DNA from: Maniola hyperantus
Taxonomy: Eukaryota > Arthropoda > Insecta > Lepidoptera > Nymphalidae
Direction of reading: 5' to 3'
DNA: 64,000 bases
Assembly (NCBI RefSeq): GCF_902806685.2
Contig: NC_048557.2
Coordinates: 4,584,666 to 4,648,665 of the forward strand
This document shows positions 1 through 14,000 of the stretch, in pieces (the stretch's first letter is position 1; every line of letters starts with the position of its first letter). Position numbers and translations under genes: made by a program. The notes beneath the pieces were generated by a model. That model did no database searches, was not told where the DNA came from, and worked only from the letters and a program-made list of their open reading frames with translations.

Positions 1-245
1 CATAGCACGTATAGTTCGCGATAAGTCAAGATGGCAATCGGGGTATGAGGCAAGGGGACGGGGGCACACCCACACGACACTCGCGATCATTGCTGTCAAA
101 CGTCCGGCTAGAGAGAGACAGCAATATCCACAAAGCAAAATAAGAAGAAGAAGAAGAAGAGAGACAGCAAATGAACTGTCGCATTGCTACTGCTGTCACG
201 TTGCTGTCGCTATTGCAACGTTTTACTTAATCACCCCGCGGGTTA
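1..245 (-). repeat. Dispersed repeat, partner of 62655-62800
   Basis: Read on the minus strand, this segment begins CCCCGTGCTAACCCG and ends with a CATACCCCGATTGCCAT...CGCGAACTATACG block. Both ends recur in the plus-strand segment 62655-62800, while the middles differ and are longer here. This fits two non-autonomous members of one element family with different interiors. The left boundary may be cut by the window edge. Confidence 0.6.
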
Positions 246-3200
246 GCACGGGGTTGTGTCTACCTCGACTGCCATCTCGACCTGTCGCTTACTCTATCTT
301 GTTTCGTTTCGTCGAGGCGTTTTTATCCTAAGCCCCGTCACAAAGCAATGCAAACGAATCTCACCAACTGGTCCGGCGTGCAACTCACATCGTCCCTGTG
401 CTGCGCGCGCGCGCGGGTTACTGACTAGTGGGCACAGCACCAGTGATTGACATTAAGATGGGTTAATTCCTAGTGCGCTCCAAACAAACGTACAGTCTAC
501 GAATAACAATATCTAAAGAAATGTAACCCTCATACAATGACGCCTTTAAACGAGATGGACAAAATTTGTCCCAGGCTGAACAAATATAAACGTATTATAA
601 TAAATTCAGATAAAATATACAATGAATTTTAAATTTTACTATTTACATTCAAAAACAGTCACTGAAAATAATTGAAAAAAATAAGAATTTAAATCGATTT
701 TGGCCAAGATTTTCCCTTTTTTAACTTTGCGGCCCTGGATGGAAGTCTTTTAAGCCTATCACAAACTTAATGCCACGACTGCAAAACAACATGCGACTTT
801 TTTTCTTAAAGTAGAAGTTTTTCCTATTAAATGGCACATATATCATCTCTGTACATTCTGGGGCACGCGTCTATACAATTTTTGTCCATCTCCTTTGGAA
901 CCATAACGCATACCAACATAAGCATTACAATATTAAACGCTCACACTGTTTCAACGTCAATGAGGAAGTTTGTGGTAACATCACACAAAAAAATTAAATT
1001 GTGGCCATGAACTAATAACTAGTATTTTCAATTTTCTAAGTAAGATAGTTATCAAGTGGGGTATCATATGAAAGGTCTTCACCTGTGCATTCTAAAACAG
1101 ATTTTTATTTATTTTTATGTATCATAGTTTTAGAATTATCCTGCAAAAGGTCGAAAAATACGACCGTAGTACGGAACCCTCATTGCGCGAGCCTGACTCG
1201 CACTTGGCCGGTTGTCAGCTTGAGTTACATTTGCTTAGATATTGTTATTCGTAGCGTACAATACCACCGCTTTTATAAGTCGCATCGGCAAAGTTCGTTT
1301 GTGCAGAATACCGCAACCTAACGCCGACTTAAACCGAATTTACACCAATGAAATGTAGACCTTATTGCTTGACGTTAAGATTTTCAACAAAAACAACAGA
1401 AACTCGTGCTATCCCGCTCTTATTTCACGTTGTACAAAACATGGCGCGTAGGCAACAACCAATAGCGGATGGACGCGCGCTATTGTTGGCTGAGATATTT
1501 TCGCACCATTCTGCGCAGGTACATCGACGTAACTTATAAAAGTGGTAGTAGTGTAGTTTAGCTCTCATTTGCCTACTAACCAATCAAACTCAATATTTTT
1601 AAAACTAGACATTTTAACGGAGATCTGTCAAACCACAGATATTATTTTCTAAAACGTGTCTACAAATTTCATTGGTTTTGGTTGCCTCGTATTCAAATGA
1701 GAATGAAACTACGTTTGTATGAAGAGAGTGACAGAGAGACCACTGGTAATATTATATCTTTGCTACCCAAAAGTGGACTTTACATTAAAATGTGTGTTTG
1801 CTACAAAAGTGGACTTTAAATTAAAATTTATATTATGTTAACGACCAAAACCCAGTGTTAAATTAACAGATTGGGTTTAGTAATTTATTAAATAAAAACC
1901 TTATACCAATTAAATTATATACATTCAATAGGTAGGTACATTAAATGAATAGATTGAGGTCGAAATTTATGCCAAGCCATTTGTGTATTTCTCTAAACTA
2001 AATTACATTGACAGATCTAAAAATAAATGCTTTTAGACCTATCAACCGAATTACTATCTGCCTTTGTGACTCTCTGTCACAAAGTCTGTCTGTGTCTCTC
2101 TGTTGTACACAATCTCTAACTTGAAAAAAAAAAATGTGTTGAATATCCCATTCAAAATGCTCCCTATGGATAGCATTAGATTTAGACCCGTCAACTTAGT
2201 TTAGAGAGTGTGTAATTAATTGTGTAATTTTAATGTTATGCTTGCACATAATTGTAGAATAGGCTGATCATTCTATAATATAAAAATGAATCACCAAATG
2301 TGTTGGTCATCGCAAATCTCGAGAACCGCTGAACCGATTTCGCTAATTCCTTTTTTATAATATTCCTTGAAGTACGAGGATGGTTCTTACGGACAGAAAA
2401 ATTTAATTCAACCTCCCCTTCAATTTTCTAAACTCCACCCGAGCGAAGCCGCCCCGGTTCAGCTAGTTATATATACATATTTGCAAAACAATAATTTCAA
2501 TGTGCAGAAAACATATTTTGCCTTTTCCTATTTACTTAGTGAGAAATCTGTTATTTACCGATTTTATTTATTAAAGCCAAGCAAACTGAAAAAACTATAA
2601 GCTTGAAATAATACTACCTCTCTTTCAGCTGATACAAATCTCTACCTGAATTGATATCTAATATGATATCTCACTGAATTGACAAGTCTAAAGCCTAGTT
2701 GCATGGCAGGCGGTTAAAATTACGATACGATTACCGTTAAACTTTGCCCAGCAATAAAAAGCAAAGTGGGTTAGACAAGTCAGTATTCATACCTCCATGA
2801 TTAAAGTAAAATAGCCAAAATCAACAAACTCTGACTTGTGCCACCTTTTTTGTTTTTATTCACGGTTAAATTTTAACAGTAACTTTAACGTATTTAAGCA
2901 CCTTTTGTACACGTGGACCTAAAAAAATCATTGGAAAAGGCCTATCTTCCCAAAAAGAAGAAGGAAAAGCTTGGCAAAAACTTCTTTACGTAACTGAATT
3001 GCAACACGCTTTTTCCAATCCTTAACACAAATCCTCAATAGCAGAAAGATGCCTTACGGCACGAAATCGCAGCGCATTACAGTTTTTGCGTTGCGTTCAG
3101 GTGACAGCACACATATCAACTCGGCAAGGTATCGTCACCGTATTGCATTTCGCCTAGACGTTAACCAGGCGTCAACCTAATGTAAACGCCGATCAGTAGT

Positions 3201-3582
3201 TCCAGTACGTCGACTCGGCTACGGCTCAGGCAACGCCGCGCTTACAGTTCTCTGACCGCACACAGGCAAGCGTGGACGAAGAGACGTATAGAGAGACTGT
3301 AAGTGCGGAGACGAGCCGTAGGCGCGGGAACTGCAAGTTGACCGCACCGCAGTTCGTGAGCTTGTCCCGAGGCGAGGCGATTACGCTACGATTCCAATTA
3401 GTGTGCGTTGCAATAAGGAGTTTCATACAAAGAATACTGGACCGCTCGAATTGATACGGTGATGATCCCTTCCCGAGTTGATATGTGTGCTTTGACCTGA
3501 TTTCGCATCGCGTTGCAACGTTTTGTGTTTCGGCCCATATATACACTGTGATAGTCAAATATATTAGCAAAGGAATTATTAC
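1..3582. other. Presumed last Bap170 intron: repeats, no exon recognised
   Basis: No coding exon could be assigned here. Contents: a dispersed repeat at 1-245 (minus) sharing both ends with 62655-62800; an (AAG)n run near 145-160; a copy of the 'CTTGGCCGG'-ended repeat at about 973-1213; a segment at about 1252-1400 (minus) matching 28860-28982; a weak inverted-repeat element at about 1991-2217; and a repeat at about 2290-2472 ending in CGGTTCAGCTAG. At 3226-3582 a minus-strand open frame runs on past the exon 34 donor but has no family resemblance. Confidence 0.55.
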
Positions 3583-5072
3583 CATAAGTTCCCGTGGGTT
3601 TAGAGTGTCGGTGGCGTGTTTGTTCAAGGCCGCCAACGCTGCGTTGGGCGGGTATCCCACGGATACTGGTTTGTTGGCTTCAGCCTCGGCCGCTATGTGA
3701 CGCCGCGAGTTGAATATCGCTTTGAGTGCCTGCAACACGCATTACACATATTGACCGCTGTGTTTGAGACAGTGCGTGCGCGTGACTAAATACTACCGAG
3801 TTCCGATACGTTTGAGAAATGTATCTTTAGAAGTGGTCGATCTAATGCAAATTTTGGTATTATTTTCCTTTGTTTATAAGCTAAAACCTCACTAATCCCA
3901 CCGTTCAAATTTCTACATACACGGGAAGTGTTTTATTAAAGTGCTTCTACGATTATTTCACTAAAATAACCATTTGCATTAGAATGCATTTTGATGAGTC
4001 AGTGTGTAGGTCCCGTATTTTTTTAAATTTATAGACTAGCGCTTGGCTGCAAGCAGACCCGCTGGCAAGTGATGACACAGCCTAAGTTGGAACGTACTTG
4101 CATATAGATTCACTCTTGACTTGAACATACCCAATTTTCAAACTGTATCTCAGAAAAGGTTTAAGATTCGACACTTTCTGTATATCTAGAGACGAGAGAG
4201 AGACACTAGAGAAAGAGAGGAAGAGAAAGAGGGAGTGAGAGAAAGACAGAGAAAAGGGGGGGATACTTACGTGTGGGCTGCAATGTTTGTCAGTGAGGTG
4301 GTTGAGCAAGGCAAAGGTTCGTCGTGGCACCCTATCGCAGTCCAGCCACATGCAAGGCGCCTCGCCACCCGCTGTGTTGGGACAGTGCGTGCGCGCAGCG
4401 TGACTAAAGACTTCCGATGCGTTTGAAAATATCCTAAGGAACAGGAAAAAAGCATATCAATAGTCAATATCAAATATAATCTTTTTTTATTACAAAATAT
4501 GGTAAACTTTTTAAAGGATAACCAAACCCTTAGAGCGGGGCACACGATGCGTTGCGGCGGCGGTGCGGCGCCGGAGCGGTCTCGCTGCGTCGTAACATAG
4601 AAGTATCTGTGGCATGTCACACGCTGGGCTCCGGCGCCGCACCGGACTTGCAACCACCGAGACGAGGCGGGGAGGGGTGAATGCGTTGCGACGTCGCACC
4701 GGTGCCGCTCAGTTGTTTTTATTAACAGACTATCCAACGCTGCTACGGCGCCACTGCGACATAACAACGTTGCGGCGCCGCACCGCTCGTGTGCCCGCTA
4801 ATACAGTGAAATCATTGCGGTGCGGCGCCGCAACGTATCGTGTGCCCCCAGTCCAAGGAAGATCCTGGGATATGTGGCACAACTTTCTTTCTTGTCTTCT
4901 TTCTTTCTATAACAATGTAAAATTAAAAATAAAACAGTAAGGAACAGTATGGGGCCTAGTTAGCTCACTTTCCACATCCCCTCCAGTGACAAATCCACGG
5001 TGTATCTTCGACTCCAGCGGGCAAAGGTTGAGGAGGCGGAGTCACTGTCTTCTTGAGGGGTGGTGGTTTGGT
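3583..5072 (-). CDS. Bap170: Bap170 exons 32-34: paired C2H2 zinc fingers and start of the conserved C-terminus
   Basis: Exon 32 (4969-5072) gives a Pro-rich lead and the first half of finger 1. Exon 33 (4271-4433) completes finger 1 and holds finger 2. Both fingers fit C-x4-C-x12-H-x4-H: C1418/C1423/H1436/H1441 and C1452/C1457/H1470/H1475, with the diagnostic LNHLTDKHCS, closely like LQDKHCS of ARID2. Exon 34 (3583-3729) continues with HIAAEAEANK and NAALAALNKH, matching the segment after the fingers. It ends at a donor (GTAATA). In ARID2 roughly 75 more residues follow, and I could not find them in the remaining 3.5 kb. Confidence 0.93.
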
Positions 5073-8000
5073 CTGCAATGTAAATCCCAGTTAATCAAAT
5101 TAGAGAGAGGTATAAAACATAATTATAGTGCGTATATTTTGAGATCTTATTCGCCATTTTAACTCTGAGTCAACTGTCATGTACAGGTAGGTACAGTACG
5201 CGGCCAAAAGTGATGAACTGATGAAATTTAGAAGGAGACAGCAGATTTGTAGAGCACTGTCTCAGTCGTTGAGATCGACAAAACGTCATATGGATATGAG
5301 TGACAGAGACAACGCTCGCTCTACAAACATGCAATGTCATTCTAAAGGCCGATGTTCATCACTTTCGGCCGCGTACGGTCTTATAGCAGACATAAGGAAA
5401 TCTGAAAACCGTGAATTTGTGGTTATATATCACAAAAATAAATTAAAATGTGTTCATGAACAAATAATTAGTATTTTCAACTTTCAAAGTAAGATTACTA
5501 CACCAAGTGGGGTATCATATTGTGAAAGGGCTTTACCTGTTCATTCCAAAACAGATTTTTATTTGTTTTTATTCATAATAGTTTTTGATTTATCGTGCAA
5601 AATGTTGAAAAATTCTTTTCTATGAGTCCTAAGGTCCTAATTGAAAAAACTTGATTTTTGATTTGACTTTTTTAGAACTACTGTAGGTATATAGCGCATA
5701 ACCAGAACTGAGTAGGCTCCTGCGGTAGTGGAGCCGTGCGGGAGGGTGACAGTTGTCACAAGTTGACGAATCACTGACCTCGCGTGACGTCATCACACCC
5801 CTCCCGCACCGCTCCACTACCGCAGGAACCTTCTCAGTTATGCCTATGCCTGTAATGCTGGATGTTACCTCTGTAACAGGTTGCGTGATAACCATCTCCT
5901 TATCGCCAATCTTGGTATTGCCCACCATAACTGGTTGTCGAGTTATAACTTGCCTCATAACTGGTTGCTGGCCCTTCTACAAAAAAAATCCTTTGTAGTA
6001 TCACAAAAATAAAAAAATAAGATAAGATAAATTTATTTGGCACAACAAAATAGTAGATTTTACAACAAGGGCATAAAATAAGCCATTTTATCCGAGACGT
6101 TTATGTAGAGGGCAAATATTTAAGTTGAGGGTAAAAACATATTTAATGGATTCTGAGATTGCGTTTGGCAATTTTCACATATAAGCGTCAAGTAGATTAT
6201 GTATTACATTAGGTTACTCTTTCTGTGGTTGCTGCACTACTTTGTGAACTCCTTGCTTAATCACAGTATTATAGGTTTTGTTAGAGTAGGTCAGGTTTAT
6301 TTAGGTTACCATAGTCGAAAACGAATAATATTTACTAACAATGCTTTGTATTGCACCACTCTTAATATCACCAGTGGACGCCGTGCTGGTTATGGGTGCA
6401 GTCGCAACCTGGCTTCTCTGTGGTTGCTGCACCACTCTGTGCATGCCTTGCTTCATCGGTGCGTTCATAATGATCTGCTGGTTGTTCGACACTGCTATAA
6501 TCTGCTGGTTGCCTTGCAATAACTGCTGGTTTCCTAAAAAAATAGCCAATTTTAGAATTTAAGCCGTCGCGAAAAAATTATATCCCGCGTTAGGCCAACG
6601 TGGATTTTTGACATCACATTGTAAAAATAAAATAATATTTCAAAATGATCTTTTGATAAGTTTTAGAAATTAATAATAGTTGTTCTTATTACTTAAAATC
6701 TCAAAATCTTTGAACAGTAAAATATGTCCAATGGCCAAGAAAACAATGGTATAAGAAAATGTATTTTTTTATGTGTAAGTTACCTTGAATTATCTGCTGG
6801 TTGCTCCCAACTATCTGGTTACCGATAATTTGGTTGTTGGTTGACGTACTTATCAAAGCGGGTGGTTGTTTTTGGGTTACAACGATCTGTTGCGTTGGCG
6901 CTTGGTTGACTATTTGAGCTTTGTGAGGTTGCGGCTGGGTTGTTATTATTGGTTGCTGACTCGGTGTTATCTGTGGCGCGTTCTAGATTACGGAAACAAA
7001 AATCAGTATTTACTTAGTGCATACATTTTGAGAACTCACTCGCCATTTTTGCTCTATGTGTCAACTGTCATGTCAAAAGTACGATTTTAGTCCATAATCT
7101 AAGATTAAAACGTAATTTTGACATGACAGTTGACAATTAGAGCAAATATGGCGAGTGAGTTTCAAAAGTTATACATTATAGGAATATTATACTTTTGATA
7201 CGTTAAGATAAAAAAATAACTACAATTTCCAACTAAGTACATATAAACATTTATACAAACAGTAATAAGTAGCGGTGCAAACATGACCCACACTTATAAA
7301 CTACCCAAAACCAAAGATATTATGTATATTAATATATACCATGAACCGTGTAATAAAGAAACCCAGCTAGCAGAAATAATATGCCATGTAAATAATTTTG
7401 GTCTACTTGTGTGTTCTACAAAATCTACAAAGTACGGGTATACAACGTAAATAAAAAATAATTGACTTATAATAATAATTATACTACTGGCTGTGAAATT
7501 GTTATATTATATATTTAAATAGCTATATACATACAATAAAAGAATGATAACTACACTAAATACATTTGTGGCTATAATGCCATAGTACAAAATTTACTTC
7601 TAATACATATATTCAAGTTTTTCTACAGACTAATCTTTTCGATTGGAGACTATTCCAGATTTTAAATAAATAAAACCTTTACTAAATTCTAATCTCATCA
7701 TCGATACTTCAGCCGCCAAAAACTAGGAAAGCCCGTAAAACACTCTACGAGTCTAGATACTCGGTCATGCACCCAGAATTCAAAATAAGTATAGAAATGG
7801 CAAAGAAGCGTGAGATCGTTGCCGCACTGATGTCTTGTGAAACATCAGTGCGCGTTATTGTAAAAACAGACGTATCATGAAGTAACAGTTGAATTTACAT
7901 TGCTTTGGATGCAAGAATTTAGAGATGTCTTATTTATGTATGAGTGACGGCAATACCTACACAAACATCTCTTTAATTGTCAAGTGCCCGATTTCTGACA

Positions 8001-11000
8001 TTTTATTCATAATATAACATACTATTATGTCAAAAAATCGTAAGCGTTTAGCACGCTCTTACATATTGAAATAAGTTTTATATAGGTGTCCCGCTTGACT
8101 GGGTTGGCTCGTGCGGCTGGATGCGGGTTGTGGGAGAGTGACAGGGACGTTGAATTCCTTGATTTTTACGTCAACACTACCTAACCCGGTATCAAAGACA
8201 GCAGATTCCATTTCTATAAGCTTATTTAGAATTCTGTGGTCATGCATGTAGTACATGTGACAAAAGCCGTGCAGTATGAACCTGTGTAAAGGTGGTTTTC
8301 ACCACGGCTATGGGCTGAGAAGTGCTGACGAGGGTAGGTTGGCTCACTATCACCCTTTGCGTCGACTGAATCACCCCCGAATTCTGTATGCAACAAGCAC
8401 TTTTTATGTTAGATTAGTTATATAAAGAAATGTGGATGTATGATGCCTATAAAAGGCTCCTATATTCTCTTCTGAATCCTATCTCCTATGAATTGATATC
8501 ACTGCTTATCGATATTGCTCTTAATACTTTTTTTTGTATTATTTTTATAAATCCCTCCATTTTTTGTGATATTACTTTTCCAACCTAACGTTTATTTTAA
8601 CGCCTCTATTCATTATTAAATATCTAAGGACTGTTTTCTATTGAAATAATTGACAGAGGAATAAAGCCAGATTTATATACAGTGCAAATTAGACTCGCGC
8701 ACAAAGAGTTCCGTACCACTTCAGGATATAAATTCTTCTAGTAAATAACAAAATAGATGCCGCGTACCAACATCAAGGCAACAAATTCGGCAACCTCTGT
8801 GTACGGAAGCCTAAGAACTCCTCCTCGGAAAGGTTCCTCGGAAATTATTTGACAATTAAAATTCGCCCTTGACCTTAGAAATAGAAAATTCGTTAAGATC
8901 AGACAAAAAGATAAAAATAGAACACATATATTTAACACCATATTATGGTAATTAGTAAAAAACAAAAATATACAAGTAGTTAAACAGAATTAGTAAAATA
9001 TGTGCACTTATTAGTAAGCATTGTGCTGCCCTTTTTAGACATGTTTGTAGTCTTTTTTAGTCTCATACATAGTTAGCCCTTAACTGCGATCTCAACTGGT
9101 AGTAAGTGATGATGCAGTCTAACCCCCCGTTCCCACTTGTCGTCTATCAGCCGGGATTTTAGCCGGAATGTTGCAGTGGTAGAAGATTTTGACACAAAAT
9201 CGGTTTCCGACAAGTGTGAATAGCTTCATATAAAATGTTCTGCCATTGGAACATTCGATTATAATCCAGGCCCGACAGACGACAAGTAGGAACGGGGGAT
9301 CAGATAGAAGCGGACTAACTTGAAAGGAGATGGTAGACAATTCAAGTTATAATCAAAATTAGAAATACTACTGTGAAAATTTTCAGAAAAAATGAGTGGA
9401 AATCTAAAAGCGAAACTTAGTAATTGAACATAATTTTATACCCTCTAACAAATAAACCTGGAATAGCGGTGGAATAGTTATACTCTGTTTTGTCTTTTTC
9501 CTTCAAATGTCAAATTACTGATGACAGAGAAAGACAAAACAGAGTATAACTATTCCAGCGCTATTCCAGGTTTATTTGTTAGAGGGTAAGACTTTAACTT
9601 TGGACTATAAAATATTTGTCATTATTATGGACACCTTTAACCATACAGACGCTAAAATCTAATTATAAGTTTTCAAGGAAAAGTTACATTTCAGACCCAT
9701 CCTAATAAGGAAGTGGTCCGACCGCCGGCGAGAAAACAACTAACTATCGGCGATTTTGTCTCTCAAGAATCGCACAACAAATGTACATTCCGTGTAGACG
9801 AAAAAGAAGCATATATCAAAAGTTGCTCTATGACTGTTCACACTGCCGGCGACGAATCGCTTTACTAGTTTTTTCGCTGAGCGACGAGCTTTCAAATATA
9901 AACTCGCTCAGCGATATTCGTTCAGCGATGCTTGTTCGCTTGAACGCGCGCGCAGTTTGCACAGGACTGAGCGACCGCGGGCGAATGGCGCGAGTAATCG
10001 CTCGTCGCACTTGCACACTCGCTTATAGCTCGGCGACAAAACTATCGAAACTACACACTCGCTTCCCGCTGATCGCCAACTCGTTTAAGTTTCTAGTTCT
10101 ACTCGTTTCTCGCTCATCGTCGGCGGTCGGACCACTGCCTTATCTAAAATAGGTGACTATAAACTTTAGTCCAAAGTTTTCAGTACGAGACTTCCAGCCA
10201 TTAAAAATGTGCAACAGAAAAGAGTCTAGAATGATATTTGTTAACGAGTCTAGTAAAAAAAAAGTGGTGATAAGTCGAGGCAGAAATAACCAGGGCCCTG
10301 ATTCTGTAATCTGTTCGACATTTAGCACCTCCTTTGGGCGAAATACCGAACATTAGTGATTATATTCTTTCTTTTTGAGATCTATAGAGAGTACTCTGAC
10401 TTGACTAACTGGAGCACATTACAACAGTGTTGTTACAGCTCTAGTAATTCACGAAGGCTATCGAACTTTACTTGTGGTAACGTCGTTTACATAGTCATTG
10501 CGTAAGTGTGCGTGCATGTCGGACCAATCAGTCGCGAGCAAGCGCTGTCAAACGCACACATTTAGTGTACCTTACGTATACGACTTAAACACAAGCATGA
10601 GTCAGTGGCCTTCGTGAAATGCAAGAACTATATTAAAGTGTTGACTGTCTATACCATATTAGATTAGTATTATATAAGTGAATAGATGATGACCGCGACT
10701 TAGGTTTTTAAAAATCCCGTGGGAACTCTTTAATTTTTCGGGATAAAAAGTAGCCTATGTCCTTCCCCGGGCTGTAAGCTAACTCTGTACCAAATTTCAT
10801 CAGAATCGTTTAAACTGTTGGGCCGTGAAAAGCTAGCAGACAGACAGACAGACACTTTCGCATCCATAATATGACAGTTCGCCACAGTTCGAAAGAATCG
10901 CTACATAGGCTCAAAAGGGCTAATTCCCAGAGCCGTACACCAAGTTGAAAAAAAAAAAAGAATCGCTAATGTCAAAAAAATTATAAAATCGTCGGGCAGC

Positions 11001-14000
11001 AGCGGGTTAGTACAGCGGCTAAATCCTCAAGTGTTTAACCTGAATGATTTGCTGTTGGGTTATCGCATCTGTGGCCTGCGCAATAAGGCTGTTTAGCGTC
11101 GCCTCGTCGAGACCAGCCGGGTTGTTCACCTTGCGTGGAAATATCAATAATAAGACATGATACATTTTATTATAATGGGGTTTATAGAGACATATCAGCA
11201 TCTCAATCGGTTTCTTTAATAGTATATTTGTTATAAATTATCAAATACTATTTTAGCGTTTAAACTACCGTGAGTGATTTCCATTATAAATAATATCTGT
11301 CCCGGCTGTACTCACGTGTCTAGTCGACGTTAGCCCGACTAGTTTCGAACCCATCCGGGATCCTTTTTCAAGGGAGTCAGTTCGCGCACGCGCCGCGGAT
11401 GTGACTGCGGGCCGCGACACTAGTCGGGCTAACGTCGACTAGACACGTGAGTACAGCCGGGACAAATATTATTTATATCAAATACTATACCTTATTCCCG
11501 CAACTTCGTCCGCGTGGACTACACAAATTTCAAACCCCTATTTCACCCCCTTAGGTGTTGAATTTTCAAAACCCCTTTCTTAGCGGATGCCTACGTCACA
11601 ATTAATATTTGCATGCCAAATTTCAGCCCGATCCGTCCAGTAGTTTGAGTTGTGCATTGATAGATCAGTCAGTCAGTCAGTCAGTCACCTTTTCCTTTTA
11701 TATACTTAGATTTAAAAGTTAATGGGGATCCACAGGCAAAACTGATCTCAGAGGGCGCCACAAGACGTCTAGCCAAGTTACATTTCATTGTCATGTGGAT
11801 CCCCACTGTTAAATATTAAAATAAATTGGGCGCGTTTGGAACCCTCGTAGCTTTAGTTTCAAGATAAGGTAATTAATTATCAGCATTACATCATTGGTAC
11901 TGTGGTAGCACAATCAAATTTTAGAGTATTTGCATCCCCTTCTTACTAACGTGATGTGAAAAGGACAGACACAGTTTGACAGTATCAAATTTAATTTAGA
12001 GCTGTCAAACTTCGTGACTTTAGCTGCCAGTCGCGAGCCTATTGTTTAAAGTAGCGTGCACTAAAATTAAGAGTCTTTAAATGTAAAATTCATGTTCCGT
12101 CCCGTTTTAGCAATATTAAAAAGAAAAAGATGCAGATACTCTTTGTTATTCAATTTAGTTTCTATGCTACGATAATTTTTTTTTTTGTTTAGAACCGTTT
12201 TTAATAGAGACAGATTATACACATAATTTACGTGTATTTTAATTTTTAACTATGCAATATAAAAATACGAGATTATTAGTTTTATGCTTTATATTGGAAT
12301 TACATACCGTTAGAGTAAGCGGTCCGCCGCCGGTGCCTTGTACAATAATGATAGTTTTCTGCATCATATTGCCGGGTATGTTTTGTGATATATAGCTGAG
12401 ACCACCTGCGGATATAGAATAAGTGAAATTTTCTAACTATCCAATACTATAGTACAGGACGCGGCCGAAAGTTATGTACATCGACCTTTACTTAGATTAG
12501 TTTTTTAAATTGTTAGCTCCATTTTTTTTTTACATTTATATTATATTCTAATCGATTCTAATATTAATTTAATCCGCTTCATACTGTGTATATTGTTATG
12601 GGTTGTATTTTCATTGCCTGAAATAAAAATTATTTATTTATTTATTTATTTATTTAGAAGGAGACAGCAGATTTGTAGAGCGCTGTCCCTGTCGTTAAGA
12701 CCGAAAATGTGACAGAGACAATGCTCTACAAAGCCTTAATGTCATTCTAAAGGCCGATGTACGTAAGTGCGTTTGGATCATTAAGGTTACGCTTTTGCGC
12801 TTCTCCATACAAACGTATTACGCCTATTATTCTATTATTTGTTGTTTAAAATCTAAAATTGGCCAAGATATCGATTTATTTCTTCATTATCTATGCCCTA
12901 AAACAATAAATATAGTAAAACTATATTTTGTGAAACTTATTCATTACCCGTGAGACATCTCTATTAATAGTTTAACTCTTCTATTACAGTAAACAGTTCA
13001 AAATTTTAACTGCACATTTTTACCGGTCAATCTCCTTTGTGTCACCTATGATATGGCACTGAAAAAAGCCATATTTTAAAAGAAGAAAAAGAAACTGCAA
13101 AATTGCGACACAATTGGCTTTAAGGCAAACATTACGTAATAATGAATTCACATGTCTATTGTTTGTTAAAAATATGAATTAATTTTCAAAAAAAAACGAG
13201 CCGAATTGAGAACTACCTCCTTTTTGGAAGTCCGTTAAAAATGACGCAATATCAAACGTTGATTTGCGTTGTTCACACATCATGCATCTCACTCTCGACT
13301 ATGTCCCGCCTGTAAATGTTGATTGCAATAGCATGCTCTCCCGCTTGACTTGAAGCGACCATGGAGAGCACTCTTAAAATATTATTATGAGTTTTACCCT
13401 GCGAAGTGCCCGGCGCTGCAATGAATTGCATCGGCTGTTGCATGAACTGCGTCGTTTGTGATGGCATCTGCTTTTCTGAAAAAAAAAACCCGGTCAAGTT
13501 TTTTTTTTAATTTATTGATCACAGAAATTTCTTTATTTTTTATTTTTATTTTATTTTATTAGGAACACATACAATACATTAATTTAACACAAACTACGAC
13601 ACTTATATAAAAACACAGGCTGATAAATGTATCTATAAAATGTGTACACAGCATTTGCAAAATATCTTGAAAAATAAAAAGAACTTAACTAAACAAATAA
13701 CTAAGTTACTTAGAAGATGAACCCATCGTAAAATGACAATAGCTTTTTTTTGAATGTAGTAGCTGAGTCATAAAATATGGCCAGGTATCTTTTTTGATAT
13801 TTCGTTAAATTTTGCACATATACGCATAATTGGGGCTTGATTTCCGAGATGTGATTTGGTGAAAGGTATATGGAACATTTATGAGGATATACAACTACGG
13901 GAGTGTCTACGCGAAATTTCAATTAAGTTCATTTAAAAGCAAATTGGTTAGGACGTCCGCCGTCTATCGGTTGTTGATGATGATGATGATGATGATGGTG

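Noticed and set aside
3226..3582. Read-through C-terminus of Bap170 after exon 34
   Set aside because: The sequence past the GTAATA donor does not resemble the ARID2 tail; kept only as an unlikely alternative.
8059..8256. Extra Bap170 exon between exons 28 and 29
   Set aside because: The frame ends at a stop near 8059 and no convincing donor was found; adding it would break the phase to exon 29.
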